From: Charina bottae
Lineage: Eukaryota > Chordata > Lepidosauria > Squamata > Charinaidae
Direction of reading: 5' to 3'
DNA length: 64,000 bases
Assembly (NCBI GenBank): GCA_023362775.1
Contig: JALMGJ010000005.1
Coordinates: 84,516,921-84,580,920, forward strand
The stretch's first letter is position 1; each line of letters begins with the position of its first letter. Under the pieces are notes generated by a model that made no database searches, had not been told where the DNA came from, and was given only the letters and a program-made list of their open reading frames with translations. Both the position numbers and the translations under genes were made by a program. This document shows positions 1-10,300 of the stretch, one piece after another.

Positions 1-384
1 TGAAAGGTCAAATGGGAGTGAAACCACAGAGGCTCCATTCACACAATATGGGAATGAGCTAGCAATAACAGTGAACAGGCTTGTGAGAGTCAGCAGCAGC
101 TTCTTCATGTACATTTTGTTCTCTATTCTCTTCCTGTTTTAGTAATTTTGCAAACTCATGAAACAATCTGAGGTGAGTGGCTTGAAACTGGTATTTAAAT
201 TTCAACAACCTTTTATTCTGCTTCCTTCTCAAAAGAGTTTCCTGAATCAGGAAAGTGGTGGTTTCTCACCTAATTTAGCAACAAAAGCGTGATATGCATG
301 CTTATTTCCCAACATGCACCTGAAAGAGTGCTTTTGCCTCCACATGCAGTGAGATGAAATAGCTACAGGAGTTGTAAAGGTGAG

Positions 385-590
385 CTCATCATTTGGGAGA
401 ATCGAGGTCTTGGTATCAGTGGAGCTTGTTGTTCCGGAGTTTACTCAAATTCATGTTCATTACATGGGTGATGCTATCTAACCATCTCACCCTCTGTTGT
501 CCCCTTCTCCTTTTGCCTTCAGTCTTTCCCAGCATCAGGGTCTTTTCCAGTGAGTCCTCTCTTTGCATTAGGCGGCCAAAGCAGGAATCT
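385..590 (-). mobile_element. Bov-B LINE fragment
   Basis: This stretch resembles part of the Bov-B (RTE clade) LINE reverse-transcriptase region in reverse orientation, recognised from its reading on the complementary strand (segments about gene-order rules such as the CATCTCACCCTCTGTTGTCC block). It is short, with no intact frame and no visible target duplication. It lies upstream of the first recognisable PLAU exon. The family call rests on memory of the Bov-B consensus. Confidence 0.5.
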
Positions 591-1585
591 GTAATTCAGT
601 GCATGCACACATGCTTACTTTAAAAACTTTCACATTGCAAAAGCATTATAAAGATACTGTCTAATTTCTAAAGTCCTCAGCCTTTAATATACAGGAAAAA
701 ATCATGAATTTCAGGATTTATGGGAGAAAAAAATATTGCACCTCAAACTGGTTATTTTTATTACTTGTAAATACCCAGGTAATTACATTATAGTATTTTT
801 AAAGAGATTTATTAGTGACATTGTTGACTTTGGTATATGCAGATTTCCCCCCCTATTGTCATCTCAGTGCAAATGGATTTTGCATGTTTTTAAAACCCTA
901 CAGAAATTTGCAAAAGTTGTGGATCAGGAGCATCTTGTTAGTGGATGACAAGGTTTATTTCACTATCACTTTACAGTAATTTTGCTACAGTCTGAGTTGT
1001 CAAGTGATTGAAATCTGAAAAAAAGTTAAATCATGTAAAAGTTGTTCAATATTCTTCCAGGTATTGAGGAAGCAAGAGTAAGATAGGTGTGTTGCAAATT
1101 TCCCAGAGATACTACGGTAAAATAACACGTGGGACTGTTCCGATGTTTCCAGTTCCTCCTGGGCAAACGTGTTTCTTATATGGGATCTTAGAATCTCTTC
1201 CTTGTAATATTTTAGCCTCGGCATTATTATATCTAGCCGAAACTTTCCCTAACTTTGGGAATGTAGGTAGGGAGAGGTAGCTGGCATCTTCCCAAGTCCC
1301 TTTTGCCACCTAATTCTGCTTCCCCATGTGAAACTGTTTATTTCTGTCTGGAGCTCGATATTATTTAATATTTGCTGAAGTGTCTTGTTTGGCACAATCA
1401 TGTCCTGAGGTCCATATGTCTACAGGTCATTAGTTCTTGTACTATGACCTTGTTCCATCTTGATAGAAAATCATCAGCCATTATTAGTGGAAGTAAACTT
1501 GAGGGGTAAAACTGGAGCTTCAGTCAGTAGTTTGGCAGCAGCTTCCTTGCCCTAGCACAGGGAGTTGACAAGGCATGCTCAAAAA

Positions 1586-1671
1586 AGTCAAGTCGGTGGC
1601 CACAGTGGGGTGACTGAGGCTCTGTCTTTTTATAATGTGTGCTGCATATAAAGTGGACCGCCATCTTGACT
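1586..1671. mobile_element. Foldback MITE, AGTCAAG family, copy 1
   Basis: It begins with GTCAAGTCGGTGGCCAC and ends with GTGGACCGCCATCTTGAC, which is an imperfect inverted repeat. The same ends recur at 3231-3311 and 11579-11689. No coding sequence is present. The transposase family that moves it cannot be told from the termini alone. Confidence 0.45.
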
Positions 1672-1837
1672 GTTTAGCCACATCCTGTGGACACCCCACC
1701 TCTAACCTCACTTCTAGGCATCCTTGTTTCTAGCTTTAGAGGGCCAGTAGTTCCTGCTCTGGGTTTAGCAAGTATAGACCTCGGAAATTTGGTTTGAACC
1801 ACATCTTACCAATATAGAGATCCACCTGATTGCCATA

Positions 1838-2122
1838 CAGTGGTCCCCTACCTTTTTGGCACCAGGGACTGGTTTTGTGGGAGACAATTTTCCCATGGAC
1901 CCCGGGGGGGATGGTTTCGGTATGAAACTGCATGTGCAGCTTACAGTAGGGTTCGCGCTCCTATGAGAATGTAATGCCGCCACTGATCTGACAGGAGGCG
2001 GAACTCAGGCGGTAATGCGGGCGATGGGGAGCGGCTGTAAATACAGATGAAGCTTTGCTCTCTCGCCCTCCGCTCACCTCCTGCTGTGCGGCCCGGTTCC
2101 TAATGTGGTTTGGGGACCCCTG
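1838..2122. mobile_element. Non-autonomous hAT-like element
   Basis: The ends GTGGTCCCC and GGGGACCCC are inverted, and the 8-base direct repeat GCCATACA occurs at 1832-1839 and 2122-2129, as hAT transposition produces. The interior contains a GC-rich block (about 1950-2100) that resembles widely shared amniote hAT/Charlie-type repeats. There is no transposase frame. Confidence 0.65.
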
Positions 2123-3230
2123 CCATACAATACTTGGGCGAAGCTTGGAACTTAGAAAAGTTTTAAGGGAGCTGATACCAACTGATACAAGGTCTTCCAT
2201 CATTGTAACTCAGTTTACTTGCTACTCTCCTTGATGGTAGCCAATATTTTGTTTTATTTTGCTGTTTTTAGCAGGATTTTTTCTTTGGGGCTTTTGGCTA
2301 TAATAAAGTATGTCTGTATGATTACAAGGGTATGTTTGGCTGTTAGATTTACATCCTGCCTTTTGTTCAGGAGTCCAGTGAGAAAGAGATGAAAGCGCAA
2401 GGGCAGGTTAGGCTGGTATCAATGGGGAAATTCATAAAGAACAATCTATTAATGTGTTTCCCTTAATAAGAGTAAATCGCACACACACTCTGATTCGTGT
2501 TGAAGTTCAACATGGATAAGAAAAAATCCATTGCGTCAACCATTCCATCGCTCCCCAAAACTCTGGAATGGAGACAAAAATATTTAGCCAAGCATTACCC
2601 CAAATGAGAAGCCTAAAATTATTCTTTTTTTTTCTTTCAGAGTCCAGCAAAAAGGAAGAACCAAAGCCACTGAAAATAGGAACCTGTTGCCCAACGGGAT
2701 GAATTCACTTGCCATCATCTCTGTCATGCTGAGCGCTTTCGTCGCAGAGATGGCAGCTTCGGTGCGTTGCGCAACCCTCTGGTGATACAGCTGACGACAG
2801 CTGGGGCTCATTTCCATTTTTGAGCATAAATAGGAAGCTTCCGCTTTCACCCATGATACAAACTTTTTTTTAGCCTTTTTTCCTCCCTTTCCTTGTGGTT
2901 TATTGCTTGCACACGTAGCCAACCTTTTGTTTGGTGATACATCAGTGAGTTGGCACGTGTCATAACTGAGCAAGCCACTTATTCTAAAGCAGTAAGTGGG
3001 CTTCAGCATTTTGGTCTCTGCACCTCCTGGTCATGTGTTACTCCTTGTTTTTGAATTCTGCATTTCTTCCCAAATACTGGACTATTTCCTAGGCTTTTGA
3101 TTCTTCTGGCCTTCCTTTCTTAGGCCTTTGACCTGCTCCTTGTAGAGCGGCTTAGATGACTTTTCACCGTCCTAGCTCTCTGCCTCATAAGGGCAGGGGT
3201 GTCCACAGGGTGTGGTCAAAATGTCAGGTC
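2123..3230. other. No supported gene
   Basis: Single-copy-looking AT-rich DNA upstream of PLAU. A 141-codon open stretch on the - strand (2584-3009) has no recognisable domain and no sign of being a gene. No signal-peptide exon for PLAU could be identified here. Confidence 0.4.
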
Positions 3231-3311
3231 AGCTGCTACAATGGTTTGATGTTCTCCCCATACATCAAAACAAACAGCTTTGATCATACGGTCACAGCTG
3301 CCATCTTGACT
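3231..3311. mobile_element. Foldback MITE, AGTCAAG family, copy 2
   Basis: The left end reads GTCAGGTCAGCTG and the right end CAGCTGCCATCTTGAC, a degraded inverted repeat matching the copies at 1586 and 11579. It is non-coding. Confidence 0.4.
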
Positions 3312-3843
3312 TTTTTTTAACCATATTGTAGGGACATCCCTGAAGGCAGCTCATCAAATCATTATGAGAACATAGTGGAAACCTCTAGATGGTGTCCACA
3401 AAATTGTTTTCATAATGAGACATAATTGTAGATGCATTTGTGGATGCTGCCTACAGTTTTCTGCTATGTTTTTTAAAAACCATCCAGGTGTTTTAAAGCT
3501 CGTAACTTTTTTTTTGAGTGGAGAACTGTACCAGGCTTTTGTAAAGAGCTACATTTTATCAAATAAATTTGAATTTATTACACAACTTAAATACAGCTTA
3601 ATTTGATTTCTCCTTCAGTAGGCAATCTTTTTTTCCTTTTATCATATTACAAATACAGTTGGGGAGCATTTGTTAAGGGCATTTATGCTAACGTCTAACA
3701 GTAACCCTTCTTTAGAGGAAGAATAATTCTTATAAGAGAAAATCAATGGTATCCAGAGTTTTCATGAGGAAAGGAAAAACAAACTCCTATTTTGTACATG
3801 GTCCTACAAGTACAGATAAGCAAAGATGTTAACATGCTAACCC

Positions 3844-3905
3844 TTATTTATATATCAACATATACATACATAATACATACATAATAATAACACGCCTATA
3901 TATTT
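3844..3905. repeat. AT-rich simple repeat
   Basis: Imperfect ATAC/ATA tandem tract, for example ATACATACATAATACATACA. Confidence 0.6.
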
Positions 3906-3926
3906 ATAGATGTTGTTCTTTTTTAG

Positions 3927-3984
3927 ACTTATCTTTGGCAGAGACCACACAAGCTGACAAGCAAAACTAAATATGAATACAAAG
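3927..3984 (+). CDS. PLAU: Possible PLAU linker exon before the EGF exon
   Basis: A pyrimidine-rich acceptor (TTCTTTTTTAG) is followed by 58 bases open in the frame that joins the EGF exon in phase 1, ending at the donor AAAG|GTAAAT. Known PLAU genes have a small exon between the signal peptide and the EGF domain, so the position fits. The encoded residues are not recognisably conserved, and the implied start phase (0) differs from the phase 1 expected for exons flanking EGF modules. A chance exon-like sequence is quite possible. Confidence 0.25.
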
Positions 3985-4225
3985 GTAAATAAACTTTGGT
4001 TGTTTCTGTTGCCCTTTGAAGACTATTATGGTTTGGCCAAGTCCCAAATTAGAAATTGCAGCCATGTCTTTGGTCCTTACTTCTAAGGAACATCAGCTTT
4101 CAGACAAGACAGGCTGAAGCAGAAGAGCTGTGGAGGTGGTTTGGGCCCACTAGGTCCTTACTCTACATGACCAATATTACATATTTGTTTTAATTAAACG
4201 TAATTTTTAAAATATCTGATTACAG

Positions 4226-4330
4226 GTTGTGGCTGTTTGAATGGAGGGACTTGCGTGTCTTACTGGCTGTTTTCTCGAATTAAATCCTGCTTGTGCCCTA
4301 AAGGCTATGATGGAGATCACTGTGAGATAG
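4226..4330 (+). CDS. PLAU: PLAU exon: EGF-like domain
   Basis: Acceptor TTACAG and donor G|GTACTA; phase 1 to phase 1, as is usual for EGF modules. It encodes CGCLNGGTC, then a loop, [14 protein letters not shown], with all six EGF cysteines. The loop between the third and fourth cysteines is where mammalian urokinase binds uPAR. Its aromatic residue is kept, but the loop is otherwise diverged. Confidence 0.92.
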
Positions 4331-7300
4331 GTACTACAGCTTTTTCATTTCATCAGTTAGGGAAGTGGTTAGCCAACAAAATCTAGCATTCAGAATTTTC
4401 CCACGTTGCTTTCTGGAAACCTGGAAGTTAGCAGTTCATTTCTCCTTTCAGCTTTTATTTACTTATTTATTCGATTTATCACCGCCCAACTCCCTCAAAG
4501 GGACTCTGGGCGGTTTACAATTCAATATAAAATTGAATAAACATTAAAATAGACAATTTAAAAATACAATAAATATGATAAAATCAAGATGGTAGTATCT
4601 TCTTAAAACATTGGAAGGGCAATTCTAGGGCCATCCTAAGATGTTAGCCATCCCCAAGAGTTTATACCCTTCTTCCCGCCCCAGGCCTGTTGGCAGAGCC
4701 AAGTCTTGAGTTTTTTCCAGAAGTCCAGGAGCGAGGCGGACTGTCTTAACTCTGGGGGAAGGATATTCCACAGAGCAGGCGCTACTGCAGAGAAGGCACG
4801 CTTCCGTGACCCCGTTAGATGGAATTCTTTGACTGATGGGGTCCGTAGCATGCCTTCCCTGCATGACCAGATGGGACGGGACGATGTAATGGGGATAAGA
4901 CGGTCCCTTAGGTAACCTGGTCCCATGCCATGAAGGGCTTTAAAGGTCATAACCAACACCTTGAATTGCACCCGGAAGCAAACTGGAACCCAGTGCAGCT
5001 CGCGTAACAATGGTGTTACATGTGTCCGATATGGGACTTTTAACTCTTAAGTTGCCTTTTTTTCCTTGACAATGATGGGTATACACATTAAACAACTGGT
5101 TGATTTTCATAAGCATTCATACTGAAGCAGATGAGCTGGATATCTTGATGTGTTTGTTGATCTTCATCTCCTATTGAATGGTTGAATTTTAAACTGCCCT
5201 GTAATAAAAATTCTCTGGGTGGATTATAAACTGAAGAGAGAGAGAAATAAAGACAATACAATAAATAAAAGAATAAATAGCTCAGCACGGGGAATAATGC
5301 ACCATGACAATATACTGTAAGGCAGATATTTTGAATTTCAAAACCCTGTTAAACACTCAAGCATATTTCACAGTTTGGTTCCATAAGTCAATATCAATGT
5401 GTCCAATGAACTAATGAAGATAGTTTGGATCTCTCGATCTCTCAGGGGTGTTTTGTTTCTGCAAAGGTTGAGCAAAGCACCATCCTGAAGATAACATTGA
5501 AAATCAATGCAGTCCCTGTTGCTTTGATTTTGTTAGCCCTTTGAGATAGTCCAGACAAGAAACACAACTCTATAGTGAGGTTACATTAACAGAATCTTGC
5601 AAGACTGAAAGTATTTTACTTTTACTCTCCAGAAAACTACAGAGGGTCCCTTCTGAAACGCTTCCCACATCCCCTCTCCTTCTGTGGGCTGGGAAATCTT
5701 TTACATGCAGGTTGTCCAGTCTGTGGCTCTTCCTCCTGCCCCCCAAGATCATTCCCACATACCATTACATCTTCATACTTTTTCACAGCCCTCTTGCAGC
5801 CTCCTTCATGCTTGCAAAAGCCTCTTGCACCTGGAAGAGGCTGTTACAATGGCCCAAAGGGAGGAAATCAAAGCTGCCTTGTGCAGGTTCAGAAATCAGC
5901 ACTCCTCTCTTAGTCATCACTCAGCATTGACCCTCTTCTTTTCCTTCAGATGTTGAAACCAAATGTTACACTGGGGATGGCAAAGACTACAGAGGGACTG
6001 AGTCAGTGAATGAGAACGGGGAAACGTGTCTGGCTTGGGACTCCCACATGGTCAAGAGGTGGCCCTACAATGAGCACATGGAGAATGCATTGGAGCTTGG
6101 ATTAGGCAAGCACAACTATTGCAGGTAATAGTATTAGAATATAATCTGTTGCCATGTGCAACCAGTGTTGTATTTCCCCCCTTCCACATTGCCATCATGG
6201 CATCTATACATTTGAATAGTACATTCTGACATTCTCCAAGAATATAACCAATGATACAGATTCTGATACTGCCACTTCAGTGGCAGACAACATATTGTTC
6301 TCAGACTTTCCAAGACCTCATTTTTTCCATCTTTGACAAATGGTCTTTTAAGATGGCCAGATACAAGGCTAATTTTGTTCTTATTAGCTAAATAAGAGAA
6401 GGACTTTTGGCTGTGACAGCATGTCATTTCTCATTGACCAAAAGTTCTCTTTTAGAAGGTTCAGGAGTCATATTCTTTTATCAAATAATTATATGAGGTT
6501 TTTGCAGGGTTAATGCTGTGAAGAACCTTTAATACAGATCTGAGGGGTCATTTTTGGTCTTTCTGAATGTTAATACTTAGAAGATGTTTTATGGTTTTCT
6601 AGGAATCCAGATGGCCAATCTAAGCCATGGTGTTATGTTCGGAAGGGATATCGCATTTCTTTGACACCTTGTGATATACCCACATGTCAAAACCGTAAGT
6701 TGTTAAATAGATACGATGAGACCCAAAATTGGAGGCTGAAGAGATGTTCATTACATTTGCATTTGAAGTCAAGCGTATCATATTTCACCTTTTTGAACCA
6801 AGATCAAAAGATATCATTTGAAATCTGCAGTTCTTCAAACTTTACCAAGACTGGGCTGAGAGGAACAAGATGCTCCTCAATAGGGAAAGTTGTATGGTAT
6901 TGCATGTAGGGAGGCAAGATGGAGACCAAGACAGGAGATTTGTGATTTGGAAGCATTACATCAGAGAAGGGTTTGGCTGAACCTGAACCTGAACCCGCAG
7001 TGGGAGATTGCTGCCGGAAGGGCTAACGCAGTTCTGGGCTGCATTAGAAGACGCACTCTAACAAAGATGCGTGAAGTCTATTCCCTTCTACTTCGCACTG
7101 GTGAGACAAAACCTGGACTATTGTGTACAATTCTGGGCACAATATTTCCAGAAGGATATGCCAGATTAGAACGGGTCCAAAGGAGGGTGACAAATATGAT
7201 ACAGGTGCTTGAGGACATGCCACACGAGGGCAGGCTGAAGAAACTTGGAATGTTCAGTCTGGAGAAAAGACAGCTAAGGAAAACTTGGTATCGGTGTTCA

Positions 7301-10300
7301 GCATTCAATAAAAGGGTGCCATAGGGAGCATAGTCAGGAACTATTTCCACAGCAGATAAATAGGACCAGAAATTACAGGTTTAAATTGCAGCTACCTAGA
7401 TTTTGATAAGAGTGGAACAAAAAGTGGAACGATGAAGGTTGCGGGTTCCCCATCACTGGAGTTTTTAAGGAAAAGCTGGAGAGCCACTCAAGGATGGTTT
7501 AATTGGTTTTCCTGCAGATTGAAGAAGGTTGGACTAGATCAGAGCTTTCCAAACTTTTCATGTTGGTGACACACTTTTTAGACATGCATAATTTCGCGAC
7601 ACACTCTTACAGCAGGGCATCATTTCATGACACACTCTTACAGCAGGGCACAAGGCAGGCACTAGGACCTGCGTGGAATCCTGGCAGGGCAGGTTTGGAG
7701 GCAGCAAGGCACAAAGCAGGCACTAGGACCTGCACAGAATCCTGGCAGGGCAGGTTTGGAGGCAGCAGCAGCCGCAACACACCCAGACACTGCAGCCGAC
7801 ACACTAACGTGTCCCGACACACAGTTTGGAAAGCTCTGGACTAGATGATCATCATGGTTGCTTCTACAAATCCATGGTTCAGTAGAAAAATAGCGTGTTA
7901 CAAAGAAGCCTGTGGAAAAATGCATATATTCATGACAATAATGCACTAAAATGCATTATATTAAGAACTTAATTTGTATATTGGGTAGGCAAAAATGTAA
8001 CAAAAATGCATATATTTAGAAAAGTGCACAGAAAAAAACCTAGAGGTTATTATGTAAATTTTAAAATAATATTAAATTTGATAAATCCAACTTGACATAT
8101 TCACAGAAATAACTAACTTGGAAAACAAAACAAAAAAATAATAAACGTGCCATCCCTACTCAAAACCAAAGCAAGTTATATTACAGAGAATCCAAATATT
8201 ATTGTGAGAAACAGAAGATCCTGTTTGACAATTACTTTTTTAAAATGTTTGCAAGATGTCCTATCATTGTAGTGCAGAGGCGATGAATAGATTTTTCAGG
8301 TCCATCATGTCTCAGGGCTGTACATTTTTAAGTGGTTTTACAGGAGTCCAAAGTGTTCCCTGGATGAGAGGGAGATAATTTTGTTCACAGCTTATCCGTT
8401 GTCCAAAGAGTTTCTCTTTTTAGCCCAATTTAATCATTTTTTTGCCCAATTTTTTAGCCCAATTTGCAATTCTGGGCAACAGGAGCTAACTAGATTTAGC
8501 TAGAACCGAGATGGGGAACGGTGGGCCTTCAGATGTTCTTTAACTGGAACTCCCATTGCAACAGTGGGAGCTGTGGGGATTTCAGTTGTTCAGCAGCTGG
8601 AGGGGCACCAATGTCTCCATAACTGTGCTCTTAGATGCTCTCAGTGAAGGAGAATGAAACCAGTCAACGGAAAGGGCAATCTTATTGCATCCAGGTGTCT
8701 TCATGTGGGAAGTTCAAATCTCCTTGCTTCCTTTTGTGTGTCTTCTCAATTTCTGAGGAGCATTTTGCAGAAGGTGCAAAAACATTTGTGGAAACACATT
8801 CGTATTTCAACTCAGCCCTATCCAACCTGCTTGCTTTGTTCCCTGATGTGCATGTTTTCTCTGTGGAGGCAGGATTAAAAGTCCCTTCTCATTTGTAGTC
8901 TAAAATTACACAGACCAGGGGAAGCTTTTTCCTAGAGTTCGGTTAGTCATGAACCTCCTTTAGCAAAACGGGACATTTTAGAGGAAATTTCCCATGATGA
9001 AGAATCTAGTGTTTTATGTGTAATGTGATGATGGCAGAAGGCTTGCCTGTTTGTCATTGGAGCAAATCTTTGAGCAACGTTGTTGTTTTCTTTTGTTTCA
9101 TAGACCGGACGTGTGGCCAGAGGAACTTAAGTAAGAACTACAAGATCGTGGGTGGGCAGAGGGCCCCTATTGAGTCTCAGCCTTGGATAGCCACCATCTT
9201 CCACTCCAGAGGGAATCAGTTTTTTTGTGGTGGCAGCCTCATTGACCCATGCTGGGTCCTTACAGCAGCACATTGCTTCTCGGGCAAGTATGTACCCCAC
9301 CAACAAATTCTTTGCCTCTTCTTCAATGCTAAGTCATTTCCATTCCCTGGACAGCGTCAGCTTCTGCAGCAGTGAAAGGAGGGTGGTCATTTGACTGAAG
9401 ACACCTCTATAAAATAATCACCCAGACTTAGCAGAAGTAATTACCTTAGACATACTCTCTTGGAAATAGTTTATGCTGTTAATTCTATATTCGCTTGAAA
9501 GTGAAGACTCTTTGAAGCTGAGTCCAGTTTCTGGCCACCTCTTAGCAACTGTGTGGAAGTGATTTGTTACTATCTTCTTCTGGGATGTTTTCCTACTCCC
9601 CAATTTGATCTCTATTCTGGAGCTTCCTGTGGTCGTCTCTCCATGAACTGATCAGGCTGGACCCTGCTTAGTTGCAGAGCCCAGATGAGGTCAGGTGCTC
9701 TCCATCCATCCTTGAGTTAGCAGAAAATCGGCCTGGCCCCTTTCCTGCTCCCTATCCTGTCTCCATGCCTCTGTTCCCAGTTAATGCTGGTCCTCCAGGT
9801 TAAAGGATGAGAAAGCCTGGCAGATTTTGTACCCCTTGAGGCTGACCTTGGATGGGGATGGAAAATTGGGAAACAACCACTTTAACACGAGAACAGCTAC
9901 AGATGACTTAAGCCGTTTCTCTTCAAGCCCAATATTATGAATCCCTTTGTGTGTCTGTGCAAAGCCCGAGTAAGAATATAATGAGTCAAATAAAAAGTGT
10001 AAAGGTTTGACAAATGGGCAATCAATGGCAGGATGAAATCGCTTTGTGGAAATCTCTCTGGAACGCACAGCTTTATCCTTTTTGCTTTTCTTTAGTGGCT
10101 TCGATATATCCAAGCTCATAATTAGGCTGGGAAGGTCTGCAACGAATGTCACCAATGCAAATGATCAGGAATTTAACGTCGACAGACTTATCATTCACGA
10201 GGCGTTTTCACAACAAAGAATGGATTTTGACAATGACATTGGTAAGTGACCTTTTGCATTGCCATCCTGCACCATCCTCCTGTCCAGCACAAAACCTTCT

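Noticed and set aside
393..623. Signal-peptide-like hydrophobic frame as the PLAU first coding exon
   Set aside because: The sequence lies within a Bov-B-like fragment, with no suitable donor and no fit to the phase of the EGF exon.
2584..3009. 141-codon open frame on the - strand upstream of PLAU
   Set aside because: No recognisable domain, low-complexity Lys-rich stretch, no splice or regulatory support. A comparison with ribosomal-protein pseudogenes was considered but did not hold beyond a short basic run.
7540..7838. CRISPR-like or satellite array of 61-bp units
   Set aside because: The units are internal to hAT MITEs with inverted ends and 8-bp target duplications, and there are no unique spacers.
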